A stretch of 64,000 nucleotides of DNA, from positions 242,055,741 through 242,119,740 of the forward strand of contig CM041465.1 of assembly GCA_023213395.1 (NCBI GenBank), read 5' to 3'. The notes beneath the pieces were generated by a model. The model saw only the letters and a program-made list of their open reading frames with translations, was not told where the DNA came from and did no database searches. Position numbers and translations under genes: made by a program. How positions within the stretch are numbered: the first letter of the stretch is position 1; each line of letters starts with the position of its first letter. The stretch comes from Cycas panzhihuaensis. Lineage: Eukaryota; Cycadophyta. Shown here piece by piece: positions 22,958-34,876 of this stretch.

Positions 22958-24237
22958 TTGGTTGTAAACCCTTTCCAACCCTTAGTGGAGGGTATAAATA
23001 GAATCTTCGCTAGTTAGAGGAGTTTTTGGGAAGGGAAATAGGTCAAAGTTCCAACTTTTGGATCCCATTTCCATTGGATAATTCCCTTCCAGCACCACAA
23101 GGAATTCTACTTCATGGTGCATGCACATCCTTCACTAATGTAACATTTTGCAACCATTCCATGGGAAAAATAACCCATAGCTCACCATTGAGATTTTTTA
23201 TCTCACTTCTACCTCAAATTTTCAAACCAAGAGACCCATAAAACTAGCTGATATCTTTTGATATTTAGGAGATCATAGCCACATAGAAAGGCAACACCAT
23301 TCTGAGGCACCACCCTCTCTTCTTTTTCCATTTTATTTTGCTTCTTGCATATTGAGATCTTGGAAAGGAAGGTAGAAGTGTTTGGTTTCTTTATAAATAA
23401 TAAAAAATATTAGTAACATTTGTATAAGTATATTTGTAGAGTATATGTTACTTGTGGGAAAGTTTCTTTGCTTAATCTTATAGGTAAGAGGCTTACTCAT
23501 ACTTGCAAAGGGGTCTCCATTACAAGGTAATTAGATTTGAGTCCTAGCATCATATTTAGTTTATACTTCCATTTTGTCACTTCTATGCTTTCCTTTCATT
23601 TCCCTTTGCAACTTTGTATTTGAGTTTGGGGAAGGTAAGGAAGCCCCTTCTTGATCTTAACAACATTTGTGGTAATAAAGGAGATCGTGTCATCGGTAAG
23701 AGAGGAATGTGCATGGAAACAACTGTAAGATTAGCATCAAATGTTGCATATTGGGTGCACCCTTTCAAAACCCATATTCCTCTTGCTTATTTCTTCCTAA
23801 ATTCATTTATTAATAAATTGTAACCAAAATGTAAGGGTTAATTCACATATAGCACATTCTTGGTTTTCTTCAAAAAGAAAAGACATACATACATTCTCTC
23901 CCTCTTTCCCCTTTCATAAAAAGAGCATAGTAGGGAGGGATTATTTCTTTTATTTATACATGCATATTGCATATAGAAGTCAAAGTTACAACATTAAGTA
24001 AAAAGTGTTTCTTTCCTCTTCTAAAAGAAAAAACATTGCATAAACTTCATTCCCTCTTTCTCATTTTGCATATAAGCATGCATGTTGGAAAGAAATTGGG
24101 AAACATAATGAATGAGTTTCTTTTTGCATAGACAAGGAACATAACTAAAAAGGGAAATATTGCATGGACTTCACACCATTTTACCATTCTTACATATGCA
24201 CATGGATGTAGAAAATGAAACTAAGGAACATAGTATA
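22958..24237 (+). other. Leader of Tat-like unit 2
   Basis: Non-coding. Aligns with 40919-42202 almost end to end; the alignment stops abruptly after ACTAAGGAACATAGTATA in both. In unit 3 the leader goes on for another 0.65 kb, so unit 2 has a deletion joining mid-leader to gag. Confidence 0.6.
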
Positions 24238-25290
24238 CCTCATCTACAACATGTAGGCTCATCACTGTATGTCCTCCTAGGTTATACATCTCAACCTTGG
24301 AGCCATGGAGGGCCTAACCCTCTTTCGACTGATGGGGTGGATCCACTCCATTCCTATGGGGTTGTGCCTCCTATGGGTAGACCTTATGGACAAAACCTTG
24401 TTCCTTATTCTACACCATCCATATGTATGACCTCATATATAACTCCTTTGTAAGGGGGATCCATTCCCCCTCTTATTCCTTATTCTTATGCGTCAATCCC
24501 TTAGGGAGCACACCCACATGTTGTTGCTACACATGTGGCACACCCTCGAGGTGAGGTGATGCCTTCTTACCTACCTTCATATTTGACCTATCCCAATATT
24601 GGGATGGTCAACCATCTTATCCTTTATATGGTGGGAGCAAGTACCTATGCCCATCTCCATCTATCCCTCAAGTTCATCCCTTAGCTCAACTAGGGGTATG
24701 ACCCTTCGTTGACTACTAATCAACTCCCCTTTCCATTAAGGCCCTCAGGACTAACCTACTGCCTCACCCTCTCGAAGTGCCTAAATTTAATGGCACTTCA
24801 TTACATGACCCTACTAAGCATGTAAAAGGCTTTACCATGGCATGCATAGATTTCTAGGCCTACAATCACATTCTAATAAAGTTGTTTCTAAGGTCCTTAT
24901 AGGGAGATGCCCTAAAGTGGTTTTATCACCTCCCTACCCACTCAATTCATACCTTCCAACAACTAGTAGATGAGTTTGTCAACTATTTTGATATATCTCA
25001 CCCTTTTCAGAGTGGGGTTAAGGCCCTGATTTTCCTTAAATAAGGTCATAATGAACTCAGTTATGATTTTGTCTATTATTTCCATGATCTCCTCCATTCC
25101 TCTAAGGCCATGTTACTTGAGGAGTTGAAGTGAGATCTCTTAGTTAATATCCTTTTCCCTAAATTTCACATTAAAGTCCTTAAGATGGGGTCAATAAATT
25201 ATGACTCTGCCATAGCTAAATGCTTGGTATTAGAGGTAATTGAATTCCAAACTAGTCTCATAAAGCCTCTTAGGCAGTGATAACATTATA
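24238..25290 (+). pseudogene. gag: gag of Tat-like unit 2
   Basis: A Pro/Tyr/His-rich N-terminal part opens with LLGYTSQPWSHGGPNPLSTD. The capsid domain follows: LTHPLEVPKFNGTSLHDPTK, HVKGFTMACIDF, GDALKWFYHLPTHSIHTFQQ, LVDEFVNYFDISHPF, ELSYDFVYYFHDLLHSSKAM. These match unit 1 gag block by block. In-frame stops are fewer than in unit 1, so this is the better copy for defining the family. Confidence 0.78.
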
Positions 25291-26250
25291 AGGTAGTCCG
25301 TCCTTCATGTGACCAAAGAAACTAATAACAACAACCTCCAAAGTTCCTAGCAACATAACTAATAGGACTTTGGACCCCTTGATCTTGGTTGTGCATTCCT
25401 TTAAATGTATGATTAAGGTGCTAAAACTCTAGCCTTCCCAATCCTCTCTAGAATCTCATAGACCCATCCACTAGGGCTCCCTCATCATGCCACTTAAAGG
25501 TGGAAAAGCCCATGCTTCTTAAGGGAAGAAAGCAAGACCTCCTCCTAAGAAGAAATGGTATTTTGTGCATGGGGAGTGACTCTATGGGGACTCACAATGC
25601 TAGACACAACACCATGATCTTACATTGTATCATGATGCTTCCTCCAAAGGGCTTCCAAGCCTAATTTAGACCAACCTGTCCATAGGGATCCCTTCCTTAA
25701 CCATGGGGAATAAGATCAATCTATGCAAAATAGGAGGGTGAGGAATATGGGGCAATCCCTTAACCCTTCTTCTAACCAAATGAAGGGGAAGGGGCCATGG
25801 GAACCATCCTCTATAACAAGCCCTAATGCTTAACACCCCTCATCCTCTCAACCTAAAAATAAGGGGAAGAGACTGATTTATATGCTTGAGACTACCTCCC
25901 TATACCCCATTACAGGGTCTCAAGCAGTGAAGGAAGCTACCGAAGCCTTTACCTCCTAACAAAACCCTTTTGTAGGTAATCTTCGTGTAGAGATCCCTAG
26001 AGTCTTTAAGACCATTCCTATCTGTCTTAGAGACTATGACTTCAAGAGGGCCCTTCCCCAACCCATAGGAAAAGGGAAGGCCTTCTCTATCCTTAAGAAG
26101 TTGCACTATATGTCTATAGGTATGTCTATGATGGATGTCTTGCAGAGTTGCCCTGAGTAATACACTCTTCTTTTACAAACTCTTAGTCAATAAGATGCTC
26201 TCATCCACACTATAAGTACCACTTACCATGGACCTCCTATCATCTCATTT
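25291..26250 (+). pseudogene. gag tail and linker to protease, unit 2
   Basis: Basic sequence KKARPPPKKKWYFVHGE (about 25525-25580) followed by QC and QHHD could be a lost zinc-binding region. Further on, FVGNLRVEIPRVFKTIPICL and DYDFKRALPQPIGKGKAF (about 25970-26080) match unit 1 at 14800-14930. Frame and limits uncertain. Confidence 0.45.
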
Positions 26251-26975
26251 GATCCCTAAGATCTCCCATCTCCTAGTGAATGGGAAAAGTTTTGGCATTA
26301 CCCATTTGTCATTTATATTGACACCCTTAACTTTACCATAAAGAGGACCATCATAGATAATGGTTCCTCAGTTAATGTTATGCCTAAACACATGCTAAAA
26401 TAGTTAGGTATAGTGGCCCTTAAGTTTGTCCCTTAGAAATACCAAGAATATGATGGAAGTGAAAAGTCTTCTTTAGGGACAATCACCCTCTCACTCATAT
26501 TAGGAGAGAAGACCATTTCCATAAATGTTATTATGCTTTATATTGACATCAATTATAACCTCCTATTAGGTTGACCATGGTTCAACCAAATGAGAGCTAT
26601 TTACTCCTCACACTGGGGGTAACTTAAGTTTATCTATAAAGGATAAATTAAGGTTATCACTCATGAGAGTCTACCCTCTTGTATACTTTATCCTACTTAC
26701 TAAGCTATCTTTGATGTTGAAGATAGTGATTCTGATGAGGTTATCCCCTCATTGGGGAATCTGTTTTAGGGGGCCAGGTCTCAATAGGATGATCCTCACA
26801 GGGAATCTATTTTAAGGGGCTAAGTATTAATAGGATGATCCCCTACCTCAATATGAACCTAATCTAGTTAGGTTTACACCTATTGGTAAAGGTATCTATG
26901 GCTATCTAGCTATAATGAGTGACTCTAAGTCAGATGTTGAGGATCATGAGCCTCCTCCTTGACATGTCACTCTAA
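26250..26975 (+). pseudogene. pol: Aspartic protease of Tat-like unit 2
   Basis: Retropepsin with the active-site block TIIDNGSSVNVMPKHMLK (about 26345-26400), the D-x-G-S form typical of Tat/Ogre proteases (IDNGSS). Then come SLGTITLSLILGEKTISINV and MLYIDINYNLLLG. An acidic tail (FDVEDSDSDEVIPS) follows. The active site is intact here, unlike unit 1, but stops lie nearby. Confidence 0.8.
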
Positions 26976-27544
26976 TTTCCCATATACCTAGGAAGGAATT
27001 CCACATGGACCTTCCCTCTCATAATGATTCTTCTACATCTCCTAAGTCATTGGCTTTAAACCAACCACTCTTCTCATTTTCCTGCTCTATGAAGATGACT
27101 CCTTATAGGCATACACATTGATATACCACTCATAAGAGTGTCTCACCCTTATGCCTTAGACCCTCATTCAGGACTAGATCCTATTACACCTCTATGAAGC
27201 CTTGCCATGTAATCAGTCATGTGTTAAGCCCCTTGTATAAGTTTGGTTTTGACCAAACTCCTCTTACTTATAGGCCTATCCATGCTAGGCCTACCCTTCA
27301 TGGTTAATTCTTTCTCCTTCTGAGTAGAAACAGAGCTAGTACTTCACTTTGACATGAGCCTAAACTACCTTTCAAATATAATATCAAATTCTCTCACTAG
27401 GGGAATAGTGTATATTCAAGCTTCTAGTGACTCTGTTTGTTATCTAGATGGCTATACTCCTTTCTAAAGGTGTTTTCTGTCCCCTTAACAAATGGATCCC
27501 TTCTTTTAGTTTATGAGTGGTGGTGAATGTGTCACCATTGGGGC
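26976..27544 (+). other. Junction region of unit 2: protease linker fused to post-integrase spacer
   Basis: After the protease tail, linker sequence continues to about 27310. It then changes to sequence matching the post-integrase spacer of unit 0 (27318 onward versus 4176 onward; both contain GAGCCTAAACTACC). RT, RNase H and integrase are absent, so a large internal deletion lies near 27310. Confidence 0.55.
27540..27544. repeat. Left target-site duplication of Copia-D
   Basis: GGGGC, repeated exactly at 35175-35179. Confidence 0.92.
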
Positions 27545-27842
27545 TGAAAAGGGTTAATGTCATAAGGTCATTACATTAGTTGATTATTTCTAAAAAGGGT
27601 CTTAAGTAAACTTTAAATTAGATCACTTAAGTGAAATACACTTTCATGTGCATTATGTGTAATTTCATTTCACCTAAATCTAATGCTTCCTCTCTCAATA
27701 TAAAAGTAAAAGCTCAATGGAGGAGATTCATTCTTACCTCCCCATTTTGTGAGAGCTACTTTCTTTCTCTCAAGTCTCTCTTGCTCCCATGTTTGCCTTT
27801 GTGTTTAGTATATGGAGATGAAGGATAGATCCACTCTTTTCA
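27545..27842 (+). repeat. 5' LTR of Copia-D
   Basis: Starts TGAAAAGGGTTAATG and ends CACTCTTTTCA; same length as the 3' LTR. Contains a TATA box (27699-27705). Confidence 0.95.
27699..27705 (+). promoter_or_regulatory. TATA box in Copia-D 5' LTR
   Basis: TATAAAA in CTCTCAATATAAAAGTAAAA, kept identical in the 3' LTR at 35031-35037. It is the likely promoter core for genomic RNA. Confidence 0.65.
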
Positions 27843-27844
27843 TG

Positions 27845-27856
27845 TGTTATCAGAGC
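27845..27856 (+). other. Primer binding site of Copia-D
   Basis: TGTTATCAGAGC, one base from the initiator-Met tRNA complement, two bases after the LTR. Confidence 0.88.
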
Positions 27857-28418
27857 TTACTTCCTTTATATTCCTCACTTACACTTGTAATGGATCCATC
27901 ACTTCCTTCTCCCCCACAATCCATGTGGTGAAGGAGATTATGAAAGTGAATTTAGAAATATTTTCAAGTTATTATGATAGCATATTTTGTATTATTTACT
28001 TTCCATTTATCTTTTACAGGTTTGGAAGCATAATATAAGGAGTTTAAGGCCCAAGGATTCCAATCCTTTGATGGTCATTCATGCTATCTCATTCTTCTTT
28101 TTCTTTCCCCTCTTTTTGTCCATTTAACAAGGGGAAATGCTATCGAAAATTTTCCAACATTTAGAAGAATGATTGTAAGGGGAGGTTTTACCATCTTTTT
28201 TAAAGAATTTCAAGCCATTTAAAATATCCATCATTGTATTCTCTCACCTTGCCCATATTGGGGTCCTGGTGATAAAAAAATAATGGAAATTTCATATGCT
28301 ATCATGTGTTAATGAGATATTAGCAAGCTGAAATTTCTGCAGAAATATAATTTGATTGCTGAACTTCATAGGTATGCAAAATCTTCTACATAGCTCCAAT
28401 TGATGTGATCCTAATTGT

Positions 28419-28715
28419 CAATGATGAGGCTATGAGTTTGCTTTATATCACAAAAATTAGCACTCAATTTGGATGTCGTATGAGGAAGTTATTGCTATTT
28501 TAGTGAACAATAATTATTTTTAGTAAGAATTTTGGAAAAATATAATTTCCTAACTTTGTGGGGCTGCCAAGAACTTTCTAGAACTTATTTAGACCTGATT
28601 CCACTTCCTGAAGATGAAGCTCTAAGTCTAGTTTGCAGCTCAAAAATTGGCATTCCATTTTGACATCATGGGAGAAATTTATTACTAATTTAGTGAAGAC
28701 TACTTTCTTTTGTAT
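28419..28715. repeat. Diverged direct repeat in Copia-D leader, period about 190 bp
   Basis: Unit 1 starts GATGAGGCTATGAGTTTG (28419) and unit 2 starts GATGAAGCTCTAAGTCTAG (28611). Both continue with CAAAAATT(A/G)GCA and a TTTAGTGAA word near their ends. Confidence 0.6.
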
Positions 28716-28861
28716 TAAAAAAAAAAAAGAAGTGAAGAAAATTTCTTCCTTCTTTTTATAAGTCTTAAAATCCCATTGTAAAAGTGAGAAAAAAAACACC
28801 TGGATCAAAGCAATATCCAATGTCTTCTCTCACTTATTATCATTGCATTTCAACACTCTAA

Positions 28862-28945
28862 AATCACTCAAAGTAAGCACTCTAAATACACTTCAAGTAA
28901 ACACTCCAAGCAAGCACTCCAAAAGCACTCCAAGCAAGCATTCTA
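28862..28945. repeat. Minisatellite, CACTCCAAGCAAG-like unit
   Basis: Six or seven imperfect copies of a 12-15 bp unit (CACTCCAAGCAAG, CACTTCAAGTAAA, CACTCTAAATA). Confidence 0.75.
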
Positions 28946-29609
28946 TTTTCAGTTAAATGCACATTTGATGCAATCTGATAATCTTTTCACTCTTCCTAAA
29001 AGGAACGCATCATGTATGTTATTTTCTACCATCTTGTACCTATTCACATACTTTCCAAGATTGAGATACCTTGGTTGGCAGAATGCCATGCCATAAAGGA
29101 GGTGTGGGTTTCAAGTTGGGACTAGACTAATCCGAAATATTGGTGAGGTTTGGTTAGCCATATCATCGTGCCTCAATCAGGGATCATCCTGATAACCAAC
29201 TAGGAAAACTGAAACTTGAATATCAGATAAAAATATACCCAATCTAATATCTATCATAGCCATACGTATGCACGTACCACTCTTTACAAGAGGTATATAG
29301 CTACTCATTGGTAAACTAGGTGAGGATTGGGAGTACCTATGCTCCGTTGTGACTTGGATTTCATCACTAAGAACAATTGCGGGTATCACGAATAAAGGCC
29401 AAATTAATTCTACTAAAAGTCTAGGCATCCCTTCAACAACCTCAACTATATGTTGGACATAAGTTAGAGGTTATTGGGTTAATTATGCATCCTACATTTG
29501 AGTTTCAAGTTGTGTAAACCCAATGATGTCAGTTTCTACATTGACCTATAATCTTGTATATTGATCACTTACTTATTTGTAAAAAGTGATCCATAGTATA
29601 ACCACAATC

Positions 29610-29737
29610 ATAGTGCTTCTCATATTCCTGTTGCATCAAGTTCATATTTGACACAAGTGTTAGTAGCTAATTTTTATTATAGTGCTTATCATATTCCTGC
29701 TGTGTCAGGCTAATATTTGTCACAAGTGTTGGTGACT
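29610..29737. repeat. Tandem duplication of about 60 bp in Copia-D leader
   Basis: Two copies starting ATAGTGCTT(C/A)TCATATTC at 29610 and 29679, each ending CACAAGTGTT(A/G)GT. Confidence 0.75.
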
Positions 29738-29898
29738 TTTCTCTAAGTTGCTCCCTTCATCTTTGAGCAACTATTTTCACTTCATCTTCCTTCTACTACA
29801 CTATTTCATTACATTTCTTATTTATAAATAGTGATTGTTCATTTATTGCCATCACTTTTATAGTCTCTTGTTCATTTCTTCCCTTCTAAAAAGTCACC

Positions 29899-30860
29899 AT
29901 GTCTTCACAGTTTAAGCAAAATGTGAACTGCATTCTAAAAAGGAAAGAAAATTAGGACATGTGGTTCACTGGTGTCAGAAATACTATAAAGTATGAAGGT
30001 CTATGGAGAGATCACTTGTAACCTACACCATCTGTTGTAGCTATAGCTACCTACAGGAGGTGCTCCAACTGCTCCCACTGAAGTTGTAGCTAAACAGTAA
30101 TGGGAACTTGATGATGATAAAATCCATGCAGGGATACTACTTGTCACTGATTATTCACTGCATTATCTTATTGATGAAGCTATACATAATATAACATAGA
30201 AAGTTCTTAAAGTTTTTAATAAGAACTTTGACACTAAATAAGACTTAGAATTTGTTCACTTAATGCTAAAGATGAACAAATTAAAAATGCAGAAAGGACA
30301 CACATATGAGACAATCAATCTCCTTCATCCAATTAAGCAAGCCATTGATAAAGATTTTAAAACTCAATGCATTACATGGGATTTCTTAATTTAGTCATGT
30401 CTCCATATCCTAGATTATAAAAATCTATTAGGAAGTCTTTAATCTAGTGGCACTTTGAAGACCCTAAACTTTGAGGCTCTTGCTGATAAGTTCATTGAAT
30501 TTGATAAGACCTTTGATACCAACTTTTCCACTATATCAGATCTAGTTGATGCTGCTTTTGAAGTGGAAGAAGATCTTTGTTATATCAAAAATCAAGGTTA
30601 ATACTCTCTTAGAGGTGGTAATTCTCGTGGAAGGGGAAGAGGTAGACAACAAAGACAATGCCTTCTTAGTCAACAGGCTCCTCAACTCCAACAAAAATAG
30701 TCTCAAGGCCAAGGCTAAAATAATCAACCTGGACCTAGATCCAGTAATGAGAGATAATACAACTAGCCTAATACTTGGACTGGAAATCAAACATTTGTGT
30801 ACCAAAGATGTAATAGAAAAGGATATTATGCTAAAAATTATAGAACTACCACTAATAAAC
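29899..30860 (+). pseudogene. gag: gag of Copia-D
   Basis: The ATG at 29899 begins MSSQFKQNVNCILKRKEN; DMWFTGVRNTIKYEGLWRD follows. Copia gag is expected here. The end has an Arg/Gly/Gln-rich stretch (GGNSRGRGRGRQQRQ, about 30615-30660) followed by a zinc-knuckle relic VYQRCNRKGYYAKNY (30797-30844). In the relic three of the four CCHC ligands have become Tyr, each explained by one transition (TGC or TGT to TAC or TAT, CAC to TAC). Frame shifts and stops are frequent between 30020 and 30600. Confidence 0.78.
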
Positions 30861-31059
30861 TACCATGTTATCAATAGCGCCATATTACATATAATGTTGA
30901 TAATACTTCTTTTGAAGATGCTTTTGGTGGAACATAATTTGCTCATGAATACCTTTAAAGAATTGGGACCACTTCATCAAATGTTATTGATAGATCCATT
31001 AAGTATATTGAGGCTCATTGTGGCTATGCTTATTAACTTTTTCCTTCACCACTTGGAGT

Positions 31060-32330
31060 TGCAAATAGTGCCACCTCAAATACTTCATCGTGTATGGATA
31101 CTGGAGAAACACAACACATGACTTATCATTGCCAGTTCTTTTAGGATTTTGAATTTGAAGTTCGTGGTGTTATATACATGGCTGACAAATTATCTCAGCT
31201 AGTCGAAGGACTTGAAATTGTTTACCTGAAACTCCCAGGCCTTCCATATTTTACACTTGTTGATGTTTTATATATTCCTGCTCTAAAGTAGAATCTGCTC
31301 TCCCTGTCTACCTTGTCTCTCGTGGATTTGATCTGAGTGTAACTGCAAACAATCAAACTCTCTATGTCATTCACCCTCCTTCAAATGTTGTGGTTATGAC
31401 CATAATTCTTGATGGAAAACGTTTTTGCCTAACTATCTCACCATCCTCTAAAGCCAACTATGTTGATGATGACTCTACTTTTACCAAAACCTTGACTCCT
31501 CAAAAGTTATCCCAAGTAGCCCTATGGCATGCTCATATGGGCCATATAAAAAATCATTATTTAAGAGAACTACAATCCACTCTTCCTAGTTTACCTAGGC
31601 TCTCCTCTAAGCCCTTTAAATAGGAAGCATATATTATTGCCAAATCTCAAAGACAACCCTTTCCTCATAGTCAGTGGAAATCTTGCCAACCTTTGCAACT
31701 TGTGCACTCAGATATATGCAGTCCTATTCCCATCCCTTCTCTTAAACATAAGTGGTACTATATTACTTTCATTGATGATTTTACCAAGAAAGTATGGGTT
31801 ACTTTTATTGCAAAGAAAGATGAAGTTTTTTTTATGTTTCAAGCTTTCAAGGCCCACATGGAAAATGAATCTAGATTCAAGATCAAAATACTCAAGACTG
31901 ATAATGGTGGTGAGTACACATCCAATGAGTTTGAATTGTACCTATGTCAACATGGAATCAAACAATAGACCACTGTTATAGGTACACCCCAGCAAAATAG
32001 AGTTGCCTGGCATATGAATAGGACCATCATGAATATGGCTCATGCTATGCTTATATATAAGAATGTCCCTATCTATATTTAGGCCGAGGTTATCTAGACT
32101 ATTGTATATTGCATCAACACTATTAATCCCTCTAAGCTTAGCCCCTCTCCACATGAAATGTAATATGGACAAACCCCCTCTATCTCCCACTTCAAAATTT
32201 TTGGCTCTACTTATTATGCTCATATTCTAGAGGAACATAGAAATAAGTTCCAAGATAGAACCATCAAAGGCATCTTTGTCAGATACCCTATGGATAAAAA
32301 GGGATACAAGGTTTTCATACCTTCACAGTG
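31060..32330 (+). pseudogene. pol: Protease and integrase of Copia-D
   Basis: The protease active site is CMDTGETQHM (Asp at 31097), with Glu for the usual Ala. The integrase zinc finger contains LWHAHMGH (about 31522-31545). The core has LVHSDICSP (first Asp at 31711), YYITFIDDFTKKVWVTFI and LKTDNGGEY (second Asp at 31900); the Glu region follows as QHGIKQ, stop, TTVIGTPQQN. The tail reads FGSTYYAH, GIFVRYPMDKKGYKVF. Stops are mainly TAG, for example where TPYTPQQN-type Gln or Trp is expected. Confidence 0.88.
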
Positions 32331-32925
32331 AAAAATCATCATCACTAGAAATGTTATCTTTGCAGAGACTGAAGATCAATTACTCAGACTTGACTCCAAG
32401 ATGCCTTCATATCGATTTAATGATGCTACTGAATTTAATGTCCAGATTCCAAAATTTAGGGAGGGAGATGCTGAACAGTTGCTCAAAATCTTGGAATCTG
32501 ATAATAGAGCCTCGGAGGATACAAGCTGTGACTCCTAACATATGTGTATACATCCAGCACCGTCATTTGTGAACAACCAAGTTGACAAAGGCAAAGCCAT
32601 AGTAGAAGGATCATCTTCTCCAACATCTATGGCTGGCCCATCTTCTCCAGCATCATCAACTTCGTCCATGCCAAATATTTCACATGATCTTTTTCAGGAT
32701 CAAAACAAAGACCAAGAGGCTGTGGAAATGAAAACCTCATTGCCAACTCAAGTTTTTAGTGAAGCCTACCAGCTACACAAGGATATGTGACCAGATAAGA
32801 TAGGCAAAACTGGCACTAGAAGTGCCCATAGAGCAAGGATACATAAATCACTTTCTGTTGAGCTTGAACCAATAGAACTACACCTTACTCTTAATGAAAA
32901 GCCCCTAATGTACCAAGAAGCTATA
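32331..32925 (+). pseudogene. pol: Integrase-RT linker of Copia-D
   Basis: Low-conservation linker. It includes a Ser/Pro-rich stretch (SSPTSMAGPSSPASSTSS, about 32605-32665) and an acidic Gln/Glu-rich part, typical of the variable region between integrase and RT in copia polyproteins. Confidence 0.7.
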
Positions 32926-33700
32926 AAGTATGCATCTTAGAGAAATGCCATAAATGAAAAGCACCAATCTCTTATTAAGAATAGTACATGGGAGCTTGTT
33001 GATCTATCACTTAGAAGAAAAGTAGTTTAAAATAAATGGGTGTTTAAAAATAAGTACAGATCAGATGGAACCCTAGAAAAACACAAGGTGAGGTTGGTAG
33101 CAAAAGGAGTCATGCAAAGGGAAGGCATCAACTACACTGAAATCTTTGCTCCTACAACCAAGTGGCCTACAATCAAAACTCTTATAGCCTTGGCTACTCA
33201 ACAGGGTTGGAAAATCCACCAACTCAATGTTAAGACTGCATTTCTCAATGGGGACCTTAAAGAAGAAATTTACATGGCTCAACTAGAAGTATACGAGATT
33301 GTCAGTTAGGAGAATAAGGTTTGCAGGCTCAAAAAGTCCTTGAATGGTCTAAAGCAAGCCCTTCGTGCTTGGTTTACCAAGTTGTCTAAAAGAATGAGGC
33401 AACTTGGATATGAGGTTTGTGACTATCAAGATATTGATGCAACATTATTCATCAAGCACCAAAATGATAAAGTCACCTACCTCTTAATCTTTGTAGATGA
33501 TATGCTAATAATCAGGAATAATGAATAGGTAATCAGTTAGTTGAAGAAGGACCTTGCTAAAACTTTTAAATTATTTGACCTTGGGTTAATGAAATATTAC
33601 TTGAGAATTGAAGTAACTCAAAAGAATGGCAAAATCTTTCTCTCTCAAGAAAAATATATCAACGATCTTCTAACAAAGTTTAAGTTGGAAGGTGCTTGAC
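32925..33700 (+). pseudogene. pol: Reverse transcriptase of Copia-D
   Basis: Copia RT blocks in order: NSTWELVDLSLRRKVV, NKWVFKNKY, KVRLVAKGVMQREGINYTE, FAPTTKW, QLNVKTAFLNGDLKEEIYM (VKTAFLNGDL motif), LKKSLNGLKQALRAWF, and the active site FVDD at 33490-33501. Then LGLMKYYLRIEV and LSQEKYINDLL follow. The catalytic DD pair is intact. In-frame stops occur at about 33307, 33526 and 33538. Confidence 0.9.
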
Positions 33701-34400
33701 TAGTGGATACACATATGGAGCCTAATATTAAACTCTCAGCTAATGGTGACATTAGGGAGGCAGACACAATACTTTATAGGCAACTTGTAGGTAGTCTCAT
33801 CTATACTACCAACATAAGGCTGGATATTACATACTCTATCAACATTCTTGTAAGATTCATAATAAATCCTAAGTAGAATCATTGGTAAATTGTAATATAA
33901 GTGTTAAGGTACCTAAAGATGACCAACAAATATGGTCTATTATATGAACCCAATGCAGAATTTAAACTTCATGCATATATAGACTCAAACTTTTCTAGAG
34001 ATAAAGACACAAGAAGATCTATGTCTAGGTATGTAACATTTCTAAGAATAGCACCAATATCATAGAGATCCAAATAGTAGAAGATAGTTGCAGACTCAAC
34101 TGTCAAAGTTGAGTATATTGTTGCTTCTAAGACAAGCAAGGGGGTGATATGGCTTAGAAAATTATTGAATATATTAAATGCCACCCAAATAAGTTCTACT
34201 AGCTTACATGTAGATAATTAATCTATAATCTAGGTGGATAAAAATCCTATATTTCATGATTGTACCAAACATATAAGTATGAAAGTCCACAGGATTAGAG
34301 AACCAATTCATGATGGCACAATTCAACTAGAGTACTATCCCATAATAGATCAAGTGGTTGATATCTTCACCAAACCACTGAAGAGGGTGAAGTTTGAATA
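33700..34400 (+). pseudogene. pol: RNase H of Copia-D
   Basis: The RT-RNase H connection (YRQLVGSLIYTTNIRLDITY) leads to AYIDSNFSRDKDTRRSMSRY (about 33970-34030). KVEYIVASKTSKGVIWLRKLL, HVDN and FHDCTKHISMKVHRIRE follow, ending VVDIFTKPLKRVKFE (usual ADIFTKPL). These are the copia RNase H blocks. Stops are scattered. Confidence 0.85.
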
Positions 34401-34472
34401 GTTTTGAAAGCAACTTAGCCTTAGGGCCTCCATCTCTAACTAATTGAAGGAGATGACAATAGGACCATCATA

Positions 34473-34589
34473 CTCTATCTCATTCGTGAAAACCCCTTGT
34501 GGGCACAGAAGGACAAGAGTAAGTATCTGCTCTATCCCATTCATGAAAACCCCTTGTGGGCGCGAAAGGATAAGGGTTGTATCATTTTG
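34473..34589. repeat. 57-bp tandem duplication in Copia-D 3' region
   Basis: CTCTATCTCATTCGTGAAAA at 34473 repeats as CTCTATCCCATTCATGAAAA at 34530. Both continue CCCCTTGTGGGC and a purine-rich tail. Confidence 0.8.
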
Positions 34590-34865
34590 GAAAATTGAAA
34601 CCTGTGAAAACTTGAAAGGGAATGGGGGATGACCAAATGGTATATGGAGACTTAGTAGATTTTAGCTACAAAATTTATTATACTGATTAGCTATCTAGCT
34701 TTATTTAAAGAGCTACCTAAGCCAGGTTAGTAGATTAGAAAATTTGTGGGTTTTCTTCCCCATGAGGGTTTCCAACAAAAGTGTCATAGTAGTTTGCTTT
34801 GTAAGAGGCTTAAATGAAGACCTCATGGGATAGAATAAAATAGGATGAAATGACCTTCTATGATT

Positions 34866-34876
34866 AAGGAGGGGAT
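34866..34876 (+). other. Polypurine tract of Copia-D
   Basis: AAGGAGGGGAT directly before the 3' LTR at 34877, the expected primer for plus-strand synthesis. Confidence 0.85.

Larger units (their letters stand above)
27857..29898 (+). other. Leader of Copia-D
   Basis: About 2 kb without coding blocks, AT-rich, holding three sets of short direct repeats listed separately. Short frames at 27844-28038 and on the other strand at 28578-28820 and 29177-29428 have no recognisable domain. Confidence 0.6.

Noticed and set aside
27558-27562. Copia-D LTR starting at TGTCATAAGG
   Set aside because: The two LTRs continue to match 13 bp further left. Starting at TGAAAAGG (27545, 34877) gives equal lengths, a purine tract abutting the LTR and a perfect GGGGC duplication.
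28862-28945. Short repeats as a CRISPR-like array
   Set aside because: Units of 12-15 bp adjoin without unique spacers; it is a minisatellite in a plant retrotransposon leader.
30546-31121. 191-residue + strand frame in Copia-D, and its antisense partner at 30542-30805
   Set aside because: Both are out of frame with the recognisable gag tail and zinc-knuckle relic that run through the same bases. They read as hydrophobic noise without domains.
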